A DNA stretch of 64,000 nt, taken from Ignelater luminosus (lineage: Eukaryota > Arthropoda > Insecta > Coleoptera > Elateridae). A program made the position numbers and the translations under genes. Within the stretch, counting starts at the first letter, position 1, and every line of letters begins with the position of its first letter. Shown here one piece after another: positions 12,024-24,400 of the stretch. Below the pieces are notes generated by a model. It was not told where the DNA came from and did no database searches. It was given only the letters and a program-made list of their open reading frames with translations. The DNA lies in the NCBI GenBank assembly GCA_011009095.1, contig VTPC01090544.1:114691-178690 (forward strand). Reading direction: 5' to 3'.

Positions 12024-13820
12024 GTCACTTTAATAATGAAACAAGTGTACAAATCTCATGTTGCAAATATACATGCGTTTTCGAGAAATGTTGAGTAGCT
12101 ACCCAAGGAATTGTCAATGAAAAAAAATCAGGACATATAACATGGAATGAAAGCGGTAAGCAAAATACTAGCTAATATATTTACTGTTAAGAATGGTCAG
12201 AAATGGCTAAAACGACTTTTGTTATTCTATCCGGTATAATTTGCAAGGAAAAAAGGGAGGGAAACCCTTTTGTTTCTAGGTGATAGCTGTAAAATCCATC
12301 AGAACGCTCGAATATTATGATTAAACAAGAAGAAACGTGAGCTGCATAAATTATTCAGCAGCTTACCTTACATTTATTTCAGATATATGAGAGGGAAGGA
12401 TGAAAATTATACTGTAATTAACAAATGGTAAAAAAGGAATATTTGGCTTATGTTAACTTTATTTAACAATTTAATGGTTGTATCTATAAAAGCTGTAGGG
12501 AGCTATAAAATTCATGATGGCAAATTAACAATGAATGTTTGAGTAGATATCTTGTTTGCTAACACCTGAAATGTATTTAGAAATTAATTGATATTTGTGG
12601 TATCAACATTTTTATTGCGGTACTTTAAGTAATCATAAAGGGAGGGTAAACATTTCTAATGTCTAAATTGGGCTGTTTTATATAAAAGTAAAGGCTTATT
12701 TATATTTACAGCATGTCATTTGCAAAATGAAAACAAAAATTTACTATAAAGACATCAATTTCTCGATGTATCAGTTACTACTTAATAATAAAAAAATGGT
12801 AGAGGATGCTGTGATGAAATACTTGATCTGAAAATAATTGAAAACTGTCAAGCTACCTTTTATCTGCAATTCGTTCATTCTTCTAAAAAAATGTTTCATT
12901 TAAAGTAAATTAAGAGAAAAAGCTGTTAAAATGTCATTGACATGTCAAGCATTTATAATCTAGATTTATATAAAAATTTTATTGGTTTTCCTCAGAATAA
13001 CTACTAACTAAACATTAAAAATATAAAAGTTATTCTCAACATTTTATAAATGTCTTTATTAATCATCTTCCAATGATCTTAATGATACATACTACTTTGC
13101 AAACTTCAAAACCAAATAGAGGTTATGAATAACATATCAAAATATTACCAGTATTGTGAAACAATTTGTGAGTAACAAAATGAGCCCATTCTGATTTGTA
13201 ATTCAGATAAGCTACATTATAACAAAATGTAAGGTTATTATTTATTACTAGAGTTTCTTACAGAAACTTAAAGAAATGGTTTCATTGGCCAGAAATCGAT
13301 TTACTCCTTTCTCTTTCTCCCTCAGTTTCTCCTTTCCTCTCTTTTGTTAACGTACAGATAAATTTATGAACCTGTTACATTATACTACACTCTAAATAAC
13401 AAATAAAAGGCACTTTAAGAAAAGATTGACCTTGTTGAAATATTTAGAAGTTTCAGAAATAGTATTCCAATTTAGAATCTCATTAATGTTTTAGTAATTA
13501 TTCACTCTATGATATACATGGTAGCCTCTAACCCTCAAAGATTTCTCTGTAAAATATCAAAAACGATTATTGTATTGTTATAGTTAATTTTTCCAAGGAT
13601 GAAGTTATGAATATTCACAAAAATGATGTATAGTCTAGAGATAATTCCAGTTCAAATTTTTAACACCAGTTTTTATTAAAATTATTGATAAATGGTCTTG
13701 GGCAAGGACCACGGTGATTTATTGAGGATGTTTTTCCGTCAAATTAGTTTACCTCTAAGCTATACTGCACAAATGAACCGTTACATGGCTGTGGAGCCCA
13801 TTCGTCACGTTACAATAAGC
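12024..13820. other. Unassigned AT-rich stretch
   Basis: No gene, RNA gene or repeat that I can support; short simple runs only. Confidence 0.4.
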
Positions 13821-13825
13821 AACGA

Positions 13826-14150
13826 TTAATAGAAGAAATCGACTAATATTGGTTTGTTTTAAGTTGTGTTGCCTTTGGAAGATTAAATTGCACATTCAGT
13901 ATTAATTGTCGAAATAAATTATGCACCAATCGACTATGCGAAGTTCACGAAACCTGTATACTATTAGTAGTAACTTATGGATCAAAGACTATGACAAACA
14001 AATTTCAGAAGCTAAAGCGATATTCGGTAATACACTAGATAAGACCTAAAAAGATGGAAATCAAATTAGTTTTTTAGAAAAGAATGTAAGAAAAGCATAG
14101 AAAAGCGTCAAGTGCGATCACGGTTTAGCCGAAAAAAAAGTAAAAAAAAT
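13826..14150 (+). pseudogene. LINE fragment, C-terminal domain after reverse transcriptase
   Basis: On the plus strand the frame gives AFGRLNCTFSINCRNKL followed by CILLVVTYGSKTMTNKFQKL (about 13872-14008). This matches the 'AFGKL...F......K..VF..CVLPVLTYG.ETW.L.....KL...Q' region found downstream of the RT domain in RTE-like and related LINEs. The expected W after 'TYG.ET' is changed, and several stops and frame changes follow. No endonuclease or RT core is present, so this is a short decayed piece. Confidence 0.6.
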
Positions 14151-14209
14151 TTAAAAGGAGCCTATGACCGAAACACCAGAGGCTTAAAAAAGATCGAGAT
14201 AATATTAAG

Positions 14210-15345
14210 TTAACCTAACGGCGAATTATTCTGGCAAACTAAATCAACTGCACTGGCAACAATTTGACACTATCCATAGAAGTCTATTCGCATTTTTTAG
14301 TAGCCTCAGAGAGCTTCATTAATCTAAAAACTCCATCCAGGTCAAAAAATCTGAATAGTCTGAAAAGCTTGACCAGTTCAAAAAAACCAAGTTATTTCGA
14401 CAGCGAAGTCAGGTAGGGTACAGATCCAAGCTGTGGGCAGGATATAGAAACCCGACTTCATACGTGTTAACATTTCGAAGTTATTAAAACCAAGAACAAA
14501 ATAAAACTGAAACCCGCATTTTGTCTAGTATTAAAGGTTGTTTGGTTAAAAGCATCTAATAGTAAAGTAACTCAAAAAGTTCAATAAACAATAAAAACTC
14601 AATCGGTCCGAGAAAAAATGCAGGTTCAAAGTTTCCTACTGGTTCACAATAATTAATCAATATGAAAACTCAGCTTCAGCCGGTCCTAAATATTTAACGG
14701 AGTCTCATAAGCAAGAACCTACACTTTGGGAACAACCGCACGGATATCCAACTTAGAACTTAGCACATATACGCTCCTGCTCCTGCTCCGCTCCATCGTT
14801 TCCATTTTGTTTCCAAGAAATTTCTTTAATGAATTAAGGTTTTCCAGGTTTTTGCATTAACAGATTTCAATAAAACAAAGCGTAATCGAAATGATTTATA
14901 AGGAAGGGACTTTTCAAAACCTTTAATAACTTCTTAGTCTTCATCTGACCCTAGTAAAGTAAACCAAAGAATTAACTTCGCCAGTTATCGTAACCACCCT
15001 GTATACAGGATATTCAAACAATATGTGGACGAAGGACACTGTCTTCGTTTGTGAAAGTATTTGAAAATGTCACAAAGAAAAGTTGTACAGGATAATTACA
15101 CGCCTTTACATTCTAGGATTATATTTAACGAAATTTATAGGGTGTTTCATAACAGAATAACCTTCCAATTCTCATTTTTTTTTTTAAACAGAACACACTG
15201 TAATTTATGATATTTCTTGTGCCTCTTTTAATATAATAAATTCTTGACATTTTACTTTTTTGTTTACTTTCAGCTTTATCGGTCATTACTAAATAAAATT
15301 GTTGTCAAATTGTTAAAACATTTATTACATAAACGTTTCGATATA
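14210..15345. other. Unassigned stretch with two abutting element ends near 15 kb
   Basis: Most of this interval is unassigned. At 14995-15012 the sequence CACCCTGTATACAGGATATT looks like the right end of one CAGGG-type element directly next to the left end of another. I cannot find the partner end of either, so no element is called. Confidence 0.35.
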
Positions 15346-15387
15346 CACTCTGTTCAAAGTTAAGCCGGCACTATTGTTAACTTTGTT

Positions 15388-16312
15388 GTTGTTAGAGATA
15401 GAAAGTAGGTTAATACCAAATTAATAGTATTTCTTCTGCTCATTACGATGGTAAAATCAGTAAAACAATTAAGCATCGCATTATTGAGTTATTCAAAAAA
15501 ATAGTAAATTTTTAAAAGAAACACCCTGTATATTTTTAAACTAATCAAAAGAAAATTAAATTTTTAACGCAAATTGTCCTTTGTTCCATTGGTCTAAAAT
15601 TAAAAATGAACAAGATATTTCCGTTTTGAAGAAATGAATAAGAAAGCTGAAAGTAGGAAAAGGTTACTAGTGAAAATTTGTCATAATTTCAATCTGTTAC
15701 CAACAAACGATTTGTCAATGTAATTTGTGTATTTTTTCAACAGGGCGGTGTTCCAGCGCATGACTTTCAGGATATCCTTAATTTCTTACAAGGATTATCT
15801 GAATACAGGTGGTAAACGACAAATGGTCCCATCAAATGGCCCCCTCGCTTGCCAGACTTGACCCCACTAAATTTTTTCTTTTGGGGTTATTTAAAAAATG
15901 ATGTTTATAAGAAAACATATGAAACCCTTGATGAACGTCAAGAAATTATTATTAATATTATAAGAAATATCGACGGCAGAACTATCATGAAGTCCACGAT
16001 TCTATTAATTTGTTTAATTATAAAAAATCGTTGTATTATTATCTTATTGATAGCCTTCTTATAAATTTCTTCAAAACCGAAATATCTTGTGCATTTTTAA
16101 TTTTAGACCAATAAGACAAAGGACAATTTGTGTTCAAAATTTAATTTTCTTTTGACTAGTACAAAAATATACAGGGCGTACCAGTTAAAAATTTACTACT
16201 TTTTTAATAACTCAAAAATGTGATGCTTAATTGTTTTACTGATTTTACCATCGTAATGAGCAGAAGAAATACTATTAATTTGGTATTAACCTACTTTCTA
16301 TCTCTAACAATA
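15388..16312. mobile_element. Inverted-repeat unit with about 248-bp arms around a transposase tail
   Basis: The arm 15388-15635 pairs with 16064-16312; shared blocks include GTTAGAGATAGAAAGTAGGT, TTAATACCAAATTAATAGTA and AAGATATTTC. Between the arms is about 430 bp with a transposase fragment. Each arm also contains an internal CAGGG-type end (ACACCCTGTA near 15521, TACAGGGCGT near 16170), so the unit may itself be composite. It interrupts the left arm of the 15346-17286 palindrome, where the right arm keeps the uninterrupted order. The exact target duplication cannot be fixed. Confidence 0.65.
15740..15980 (+). pseudogene. C-terminal relic of a 'WPPRSPDL'-group Tc1/mariner transposase
   Basis: The plus strand reads QQGGVPAHDFQDILNFLQGL (the 'QQDGAPAH' block with the catalytic Asp changed to Gly) and then, about 27 codons on, WPPRLPDLTPLNFFFWGYLK, the 'WPPRSPDLTPLDFFLWGYLK' block with the last catalytic Asp changed to Asn. 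This is a widespread insect transposase group of the IS630-Tc1-mariner superfamily. Only the C-terminal third is present, and both readable catalytic positions are lost. A stop lies between the two blocks. Confidence 0.7.
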
Positions 16313-17286
16313 AGAGAGTTAGTCAAGGAAATAAAGCAGAAAAGGTCTAAAAAATCGCCAAGATGGATTTTGATGCGGTTTGCGGCAATCGATTCCGTGA
16401 GTTGTCTAGAAAAAATGCTCCCTTTTAGTTTTTTGACGTTTTTTGTTATTGCATTTCTACAGAGGAAAATGCATCTTTTTGGATGCACTTTCAGGAGCTA
16501 TAATTCAATTTGAAAACAAAAATCGATAAAATGAGCCAAAATGAGCCAGATTTTCTCACTCGGGGGTTTTTGAGGTTTGGAATTCCAAATCATCCAAAAG
16601 TGTCATGATCATTGGGAAATTCGGAAAATTTGGACTTGTTCAAACTAAATAGCAAGCTATTGAATAACTATTCTAGTGATGTGCCATTTTATGTGTTCTT
16701 TTGGGCGGTGATCACGAATTTCAAGTTCAGATTATTAGAAAATGTCACTTGAATTGGAAACTCGAAAAATTTGGACTCGTAAAAAACCAAATAAGAAGCT
16801 TTCATATAACTATGCGAGCGACATGTCATTTTAAGTGTTTTTTGGATGCTCATCACAAATCTGAAGTCTAAATTATTCAAAATATCACTTGAATGTCGAA
16901 ATTCGGAAAATTTCAATAAATCATTAAAAAATGAATTCGTGACATGTCGCTCGCATAGATATACGAAAGCTTCCTATTTCGCTTTTTACGAGTCTAAATT
17001 TTCCGAATTCGAGTGACATTTTTTGATAATTTGAACTTGAAATTCCTGAACAGCGACCCCAAACACCCCAGGGTGAGAAAATCTGGACCATTTTGGCTCA
17101 TTTTGTCAATTTTTTTTTTAACTGAATTATAGCTCCTGAAAGTGCATCCAAAAAGATGCATTTTCCTCTGTAGAAATGCTAAAACGTCAAAAAACTAAAA
17201 TGGAGCATTTTTTTACTTTGGCCTTTTTTCTGCTTTATTTCCTGGACTAAGTTAGCAATAGTGCCGACTTAACTTTGAACAGACTG

Positions 17287-19240
17287 TATATGTATATCGT
17301 TATCAACATGTTTCAATTATGAGTTAGAACTTAATTTTTCTTATTTTTAACATTCTTTGTATCATTACTACTATTAATTATTTATATCTATTACATTTTA
17401 AAGTAATTTACAATCATTATTAACATTTCAAAAGGACGTTTACTGACATAGTCCTATAATACAAAACAATCCAAAAGCACAAATCCTAAATTTTCTAGAT
17501 TTTTGTAGAACCAGCTTTCATTTGAAACCACACACCTCTCTTGGACCAACAGTTTTTCTGCTATAAACGGTGAATTTTACATTTAAATTTTCAGTTTTCA
17601 TTATTTTGTATGAAGTTTGCCAAAATTGTAAATTGCAATGGCAGATACAACGTGAGAATACGACCCCAGAATCAAGCAATTTGTTGCCTGTGTGTGCTAT
17701 TTACACTACCCAGAGTGCATTGGTGTCATCACCGCTACACTCGGGTCAATTACAAATCTAAGTTAGAAATTTATTTTATTAACACGAAGTCATACCAAAA
17801 AGTTAGAAAAGACTACACCGGACAATTTGATAACGCCAAAACGGCTACGTTCAGATCATTATGTATGTTGGTAAATCGGAAATTGCTTAGAACCATTCTA
17901 CATACTTCACTACCATGTAAGTATACGGAGTTACCATAGGACTACAACCGTTTGGTTGTACATACAGCGTGTAATTTGACTAACTATGAGTACGGCAATG
18001 AATACAGGGCGATCAAGAAAAAAGTGTATCACGGTCGCCTTTGAAATAAGAACGTACGTCGGCCTTTGACATATTATAGTTACAAACATAACATGTTTTT
18101 CATCCTTTATTAATCTCTAAGGTATTTCAATTTATTAATACAATAATAAAAATGGAAAAATATGGTTTATAATTGATAAGAAGGAGACAAATTGTTGTGC
18201 CCCCAAGGTACACCATGTTGTCTATTTAATAAATGCTCATAATAGCTTATTAGTCAAATATTGTGGTTACTTTTTGAAAATACTACCATCTTCAAATTGA
18301 CCATTACAAAAATATATTTCTAACAAATAAATCTTCTGTTCTCAACAACATTTTCTTTTTGATCGCTCTTTACTATTTTCCGACATTTAAACAAATATGG
18401 GCGATTCAGGTTAAGGCACTTTACCTGTCATTACCTGGGTGAATAATTCCATTCCAAATACTGAAGAAACAAGTGTAAAACTGAGCTTTTTTTTAAATAT
18501 TTACATATTTAAATGTGACCCCCAGCGTCTGAAGTAACTTTAAATGCCAGCAATATAATTCTAAATAAATTAGGAGAATCTTCAGATACTACGTTTAGAC
18601 AGTTTAGGTTTAGGTAAGTTAGGTTAAAAGCTGTTGTTGAACTTATGACAGTCTATTAAATAAAATGAACTTACGCTGCACCAAAATCAAAAAGAATTAA
18701 CAATAAATATTCGCTTTATGTAAATAACGGCTTCATTCACCTTGAAAGTTGAGATACGCAACAAACAACACGTAAACAAACCCACATGCATTTTCAATGT
18801 AATTCAGCATTTCCGCCACCCCACACCTGCACTTCGCTTGAATTCCCTACCAAAATCAATAATTTATATAAAATAATTTACATCAGTCTAGAGATTATAC
18901 TTTTTTGAGTAACCATGGAAACGTCAGTAAAGTCAGACCAAAACCAGTTTTTCAACAAAACTTTTTCATTTAAGTGATTCTGAATACTATGATCTACAAA
19001 TAATTGTTATATTAAATATCTGAGATAGACTACTTATAATGTAGTACATGCAGGAAACTTTAGGTTTCGCGTAAGATTTTTACTTCAAGTACTTCAATGA
19101 AGTTATGTGTTATTCACAAATAGTTAAAATGCCCTGTATAAATTGTCATTAATAGTAATTATAACAAAACGCAACTAACTAGATCATCTTTAATGTAAAT
19201 TCCATTGCGGCCTAGCCCCGCGGTCAAAAAGTGCATTCTA
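17287..19240. other. Unassigned stretch
   Basis: Frames of up to 109 codons at 17610-17939 overlap one another and resemble nothing I know. A single CAGGGCGATC motif at 18006 and a GCCCTGTA motif at 19131 look like transposon ends but do not match each other beyond six bases. Confidence 0.4.
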
Positions 19241-19249
19241 ATTGCGACT

Positions 19250-19745
19250 CGGGTCAACTTAAGTAAGAGTGCGGACTGTGTCCCAAATTGGGACTTGAAC
19301 ACAACGCCAACCGATCGTTCTTGGTGGTAACGTCGACTAGTGTTTCTGGTCATAACATCATAATGCTACTAAAATCTACGTTTGTGAATGCAACACCGAC
19401 TGGTCACAACGCCGACAGACCCTACTGAGTCATAATCCCAACTTTTGTCTTTGGTCATAAAGCTGACTGTGCTCATAATGCCAACCGGTCACAACGACTA
19501 GCTCTTAGTCATAATTTTTACAGATCGCAACTTATGCTATCAGGGTTTGATCATAGCGCTGGACTCGAGTCCCTGATCATAGCACTGGACTTGAGTTTTT
19601 GATCATAACACCGATCGTGGCCTTAACTTCTACTCTAGTCACAGTGTAACGGCAACTATTGGTTCTGGTCTTAAATCCAATCTTTGGTTACAATACCAAT
19701 TACAGGTTATGGTATTAACCTTTCGTCATAATATCAACAAAGGTA
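19250..19745 (+). repeat. Decayed short tandem array with a GGTCATAACGCCGACT-like unit
   Basis: A motif of the form (G)GTCATAA..CC.AC recurs about sixteen times at irregular steps of roughly 17-30 bp. Examples are GGTCACAACGCCGACAGACC, GGTCATAAAGCTGACTGT, GCTCATAATGCCAACCGGTC, GATCATAGCGCTGGACTCGA, GATCATAGCACTGGACTTGA, GATCATAACACCGATCGTGG and GTCATAATATCAACAAAGG. Two neighbouring units (19555-19600) are nearly identical and so the most recent duplication. Unit ends have drifted too far to support a coding reading. It is best described as an old minisatellite; its origin is unknown. Confidence 0.6.
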
Positions 19746-20284
19746 CAATTCGGTCGGTAAAATAGAGGAAACTATCTACAGTTACAAATGTTGTTTCTTT
19801 TAGTCAGTACCTTTTTGCAAATCTGGAATTGCTGAATTGTGCTACGGTTATGATTAAATTTAAATATTTTCTAACTACCATGGCAACCAACTTTGTCCTT
19901 TTTCTTCTTGTTAAGATCATATAAAGCTGTTTTATTTCATCCTAAATTGTTACCATACCATTGCGTTGAGATATATTTGACACGAATAGTGTTGTTAGAA
20001 AAATCATAACATAGCTAGACTTTATTAAGAGTCAATCATCTACATATCACTTAAAGAACAAAATAATAAAAGTCAACGCAAAATCACTTTTCTACAACAG
20101 GAGACGAACATTTCATGGACACGTCTTCTGAGCCTTTGTACTGTAGATGGAATGCGCAGTGTTGCAAATTTTCGAATATAATTCCTTCAAAAGAATACTG
20201 TGCGTATGTAATGACGCATGACGGAGAATTAGTTACATTGGTATTATTCAAAGAAATATCTAAACTGTTAACTCCTTAAATTAT

Positions 20285-20690
20285 TTTGCAATTTTATTCT
20301 TCATTTCGAGTGAATCTTCGACATATCTTTCGGCTGCACTTGTGCTCTCCCAGCCCTCATGATGTTTAACGACGCTTTTGTCAGCACCAGAATTAGCCAA
20401 AAGAGTCGTTGAAGAACCCCGAAATGCATGACCAGTATACAAAGCTACTTGTTTGCCATATTATCAAATGTATTGATACAGATTGTTTTGAACCGTACAT
20501 TTATCCTTTCTACAGCTAATGAAGAAGTGATTATGAGTGCTGTGCTGAAGCGTCGTATCGTATCCAAGTAGTTCATTCCATGCACTATCAAAGATAGTGA
20601 ATGTTTGTCTGCGACCCGTCTTTGTTTTTACAATAGTAAAAATTGTATATGATCTTGCATCTATAATAGCATCGACAGTTAAGCCATAAA
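20285..20690 (-). pseudogene. Tyrosine-recombinase relic, Crypton-like
   Basis: The minus strand gives YTGHAFRGSSTTLLANSGAD, then KHHEGWESTSAAERYVEDSL. These fit the catalytic C-terminal part of eukaryotic tyrosine recombinases: the Arg of the 'HxFR' block, the H-x-G-W block, and the Tyr of 'AERYVED'. Further upstream TKTGRRQTFTIF and HFFISCRKDKCTVQNN fit the preceding part of the domain. The arrangement resembles Crypton-type recombinases of insects; a DIRS-type element is an alternative that this short piece cannot exclude. The copy is a broken fossil with no recognisable element ends. Confidence 0.65.
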
Positions 20691-20814
20691 CTAAGAAGAA
20701 GAAGAAAGAAAGAGAGAAAGAATTCAGAAACGTATGTTAAAATTATATCTTCATCCACTTTGTTAACCCCATTAGTCTGCCGTCAATTTCTAAAAAAATC
20801 TCTATTTCTTTACA

Positions 20815-21454
20815 CAGGGTGGCCCAACGAAAAATAAAAAGACTGAATAACTCCCACGAAAATAATTTTCAAAAAACTTAAGACGCGTCAATTTGTATTG
20901 GAAAGGGGACATATTTTAACTTACAATTCAAACCCTAAACTTCAACCCCCTAGGAGGGGGGCATCAATTCCTCAACGATTTCTACTAGGAAGGAACTTCA
21001 AGTGGCACATCATTAGAGAAAGATATTTCAATTATCCATACTGCCCCGTTTGAATTTTTAAATTGGGTTGATTTGTTTGAAGAATACAATGAGTGAAATC
21101 TAAAACATAGAAGGCTTCATGGTTTTCTAATTCTTACATTTGGTATTTGTTCTCATTATTGACAACCTTGTATCCACTTTAGACAAGTCTATCATATTTA
21201 TGTTGTTGTTATGTTTATCCATAATGTACTTGCTGCCCACACTAAGAAAACAAAAGATAAACATGACAGACTCCTTCCCATTAGAAATTTTTCGGGATTT
21301 AACGGACCCCCCCTCCTGGAGGTTGAAGTTTAGGGTTCAAATTGTATGTTAAAAGACGTTCCCTTTCCAAAACAAATCGACGTGTTTTTGCGTTTTTTCG
21401 CAAAATATTTTCGTGGGAGTTGTTCAGTCTGTTTCGCTTATTTGGGACACCCTG
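20815..21454. mobile_element. MITE of 640 bp with CAGGGTG-type ends
   Basis: The left end CAGGGTGGCCCAACGAAAAA pairs with the inverted right end CAGGGTGTCCCAAATAAGCG. Pairing continues through AGACTGAATAACTCCCACGA, AAAATAATTTTC, TTCAAACCCTAAACTTCAAC and CCCCTAGGAGGGG for about 150-170 bp per arm. TA follows the right end; the left flank is TACA, so the target duplication is not exact. No transposase is seen. The open frames crossing its right half run through the arm and are not genes. Confidence 0.75.
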
Positions 21455-24400
21455 TATATCTTCGCCCAGACTTGAAATTAATTTCATTTTTGCTTCTTCC
21501 GCTTTTTCCTTAATTATTTCACTCACTCTTCCACAGCTTATAAATTCCAACATGGAAGAAAAAAAAAACAAAACGTAAACAAACTATGTTTTATGCAACC
21601 GGGTCTGAAAGAAATCATTCGGTTTTCGAATAATTGAAGCTAGTCCCGGACTAAATACAAAATGTCTTTGAAAACCTTAATAACTATTACTCAGGTTGAA
21701 GTATTTACAGTACTGATTTGCAAAGTTCGTTCTACCTTTGATTTTCTCAAACTGACATGGCTGATAGTGAAATGTGGCAAAGCTCAAAAGAACCCTAAGT
21801 ACATTTGCAAAAAACTCCAATACAACATTGATGAAAATATATTCAATAACTATAATTGAATTCACTATTTTACGTTTAATTTAATAATACACCTTGCGTA
21901 ATGTTCATTCAAGTTCATTCATTCAACTATGGTAGACTTTTGATTTTCTTTACTAGATAATGATTTACATTAAGCAAGAATGAGCCTGGTAACCATCATT
22001 ATTTCCCGAAAAAGAATTCTATGTCGTTTAGTTATCAGTTCAATTAAATAAAATCCCGTTTAAAGTAAGACTCCGCATGCGTTTCAAATACCGTGAACGC
22101 GACGGACATACGAAGAAACCTAAATACAAACGCTATTTATTAGTTATAACTTGTTCATTAACATTAACTAATCTTTCGATAAAAGTTTTGATATCATAGG
22201 TATAAAGAGTTTGCAAATAATGCAAAGTATTTAATAATTTATTTCCTTTTACCTGAATTCAAGTCTTTGATACAGTTTTAAACAAAATTAAAACTGCAAC
22301 GTTACGCAGCTTATTGAAGCTTTACCTGAAAATCCAGTGAATCACGATTTACTCAAATAGACGCAATGAATAGAATACAGAATACTAAGAAAGTGAAACA
22401 CCAAAGATACGGAAACGTGCTCTTGGGAATAATCAAACCGTTCACTCTAATAATGGTGTCGGTGGTTTAAAATGTTCATATATCTTTCATATGCAAAATA
22501 AAATATAACGTTTGCATTAAATCAATTGAAAGAAAAGTATAGCAGATTGCTATCAAAAGTAGCAAGAGTCGTTTTCTAACAGAAATTACTAACTTTAAAA
22601 ATGAGTAAGGCGCATGAAACCATAACAAATAGACGCATCTAACCCAGAACAAACAGCTAACAAATAATTTGGGAAGAACTGTGTAAAACCTGAAAGTTTG
22701 TTTTCATCGTAATTTTCTGTTTTTCAAGAAATCATTCTTTGATGATTTAATAGCTAGTCGCTTAACTAAGGCACATTATTTTTCTTGGTGGTTAGGTTTT
22801 GTAGAATTGCGATTAGTAAATATGAAACAAACGTTACAGAAAAATCCTTATAATGAGTACAAACAGAATTGTAGCCAAGTGAGCCGCTCACAATCCAAAC
22901 GTACTTACGTCACAAATGTGTCATTTTCAATGATTGCAATTGTAGACTGTACGGAATTGTAATTTCACTTTATGAAGTTTTCGTGTCACGCATCGACAGT
23001 AAACAGAAGAATTTAATTTTTCGACACACTGTATGTTATGTTCAATGTAACAGTTGGAGGATGTTCCCAATAAAAAACACTTGCACATCTTAGTTAATAA
23101 TGGGAGTATAAGCTTTTAAGATTGATCGTTTCATTTTTTGCTGTTATTGCTGGTAGAATTATTTTTATTATAGTAACCTTAACCTCTATAATTTACAGTA
23201 GTATACCAAAGAACACTAAAAGAAAATCAATTTTCCTTTATAGAACTTTACAGCTTGTAATTTAGCCTGAAAGAATCCTCAAAGTCTTGTTTTTTCTTAT
23301 TTTTACACGTTTTTTACGATGCGTTATGTTACATTGCATGTAGTTTAATTTTCAACCTGCACACTACATCACAATAATGTGTCGACAAAACAACCGACTT
23401 TCTGTAAATTTGCTCTTACACCTCGCTTTTGTTTCCTTACACCCACATACTATCTGCTGTACTTCCACCTACATGTTTGATACTACACATGTTAAAGCAA
23501 GTTCTCTACACGCTAATGGTGCCTTAGATCTCGAACGACGCACAATAGATGTTTAACATTTCCTAAGGAGCTAGTTTAAACAGTGAATTTTAAATTTCTC
23601 TTTCTTAAAAAAGAAGTAACTATTCAAACTATTTAGTACTAATATAGATTTGAATACGGGACATTTTACATTATGTTTTGATGCGAGTAGGAAATTTCTA
23701 AAACTTCCTCTAACTAAATTTGCTTTCCGAAACAACAAAATAATAAAACTCAATTGATTGGAACATTATGCCACCCTATGCTACTTCAAAAGATAAAATT
23801 CTTAAAATAGATGGCTCAAATCTCGGAGTTTCCTAAAACTGAAAACATTTTAGCACGAAAAAGAGATTTAAAGTTTAAGGAAAACCTTGTAAAGAGATTT
23901 TAAACGTTTACTGTTTCGATTATTTTTAGAAATACCATGTATGTAACGATTTTATTTGGTCTTTTATATTTATAGATCTCTTATAACGCACTATTTAAAA
24001 TATTCATACGAGTTAGTTGAAAGAAATAGAATTTCTAAGCTTATTTTTTTGTGGGGTTTGGGGTTTTGGTTTTAGCTTATAACTTACGGGTTCTATTTCC
24101 TCAATTATTATATTTTACTTATAATTTTTCTTTTTATAATAGATAATACAAATTAAAATAAAATTTTTAGGCTGAAGGCTTTTACAACGAGGGCTTCCAG
24201 GCGGTGTCTTCTTAAAGCTAGAAAATTTCTTTTTTAAATTTTTATTGATATGCTACGCTTATTAAATAAGTTTTGGGCAAAATTATAAAATTATTAAAAT
24301 TAAATCGTCTTAGATGTATTCTGTTGTTTATGGTAATCGGGATTTGTCTGTATATATTTAGGGAGGTATTGGACAAGACATTGCTCCTGATTATTAGAAA

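Larger units (their letters stand above)
15346..17286. mobile_element. Palindromic (foldback) MITE interrupted by a second inverted-repeat unit
   Basis: The left end CACTCTGTTCAAAGTTAAGC is matched by the inverted right end CAGTCTGTTCAAAGTTAAGT, and TA flanks both (15344-15345 and 17287-17288). The arms pair over several hundred bases: sequence from about 16318 (GTCAAGGAAATAAAGCAG) through AATGCATCTTTTTGGATGCA to GCGAGCGACATGTCA is mirrored from about 17255 inwards. The centre is near 16900. Removing the insert at about 15388-16312 leaves roughly 1 kb of almost pure palindrome. Long frames inside it are by-products of the palindrome. Confidence 0.75.

Noticed and set aside
16220-16513. Overlapping plus and minus frames of 97 and 65 codons
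   Set aside because: They span the junction of two inverted-repeat elements and have no known motif.
18006-19139. CAGGGC-type end at 18006 and GCCCTG end at 19131 as one element
   Set aside because: The two ends agree for only six bases and the inner sequences do not pair.
19250-19300. GTTCAAGTCCC on the minus strand as a tRNA B box
   Set aside because: No A box upstream, and the site is within the degenerate tandem array.
19250-19745. CRISPR array
   Set aside because: Units are degenerate with irregular spacing and no identical repeats, and the sequence is eukaryotic in character.
21299-21578. Plus and minus frames of 78-90 codons
   Set aside because: Both lie across the right arm and end of the 20815-21454 MITE.
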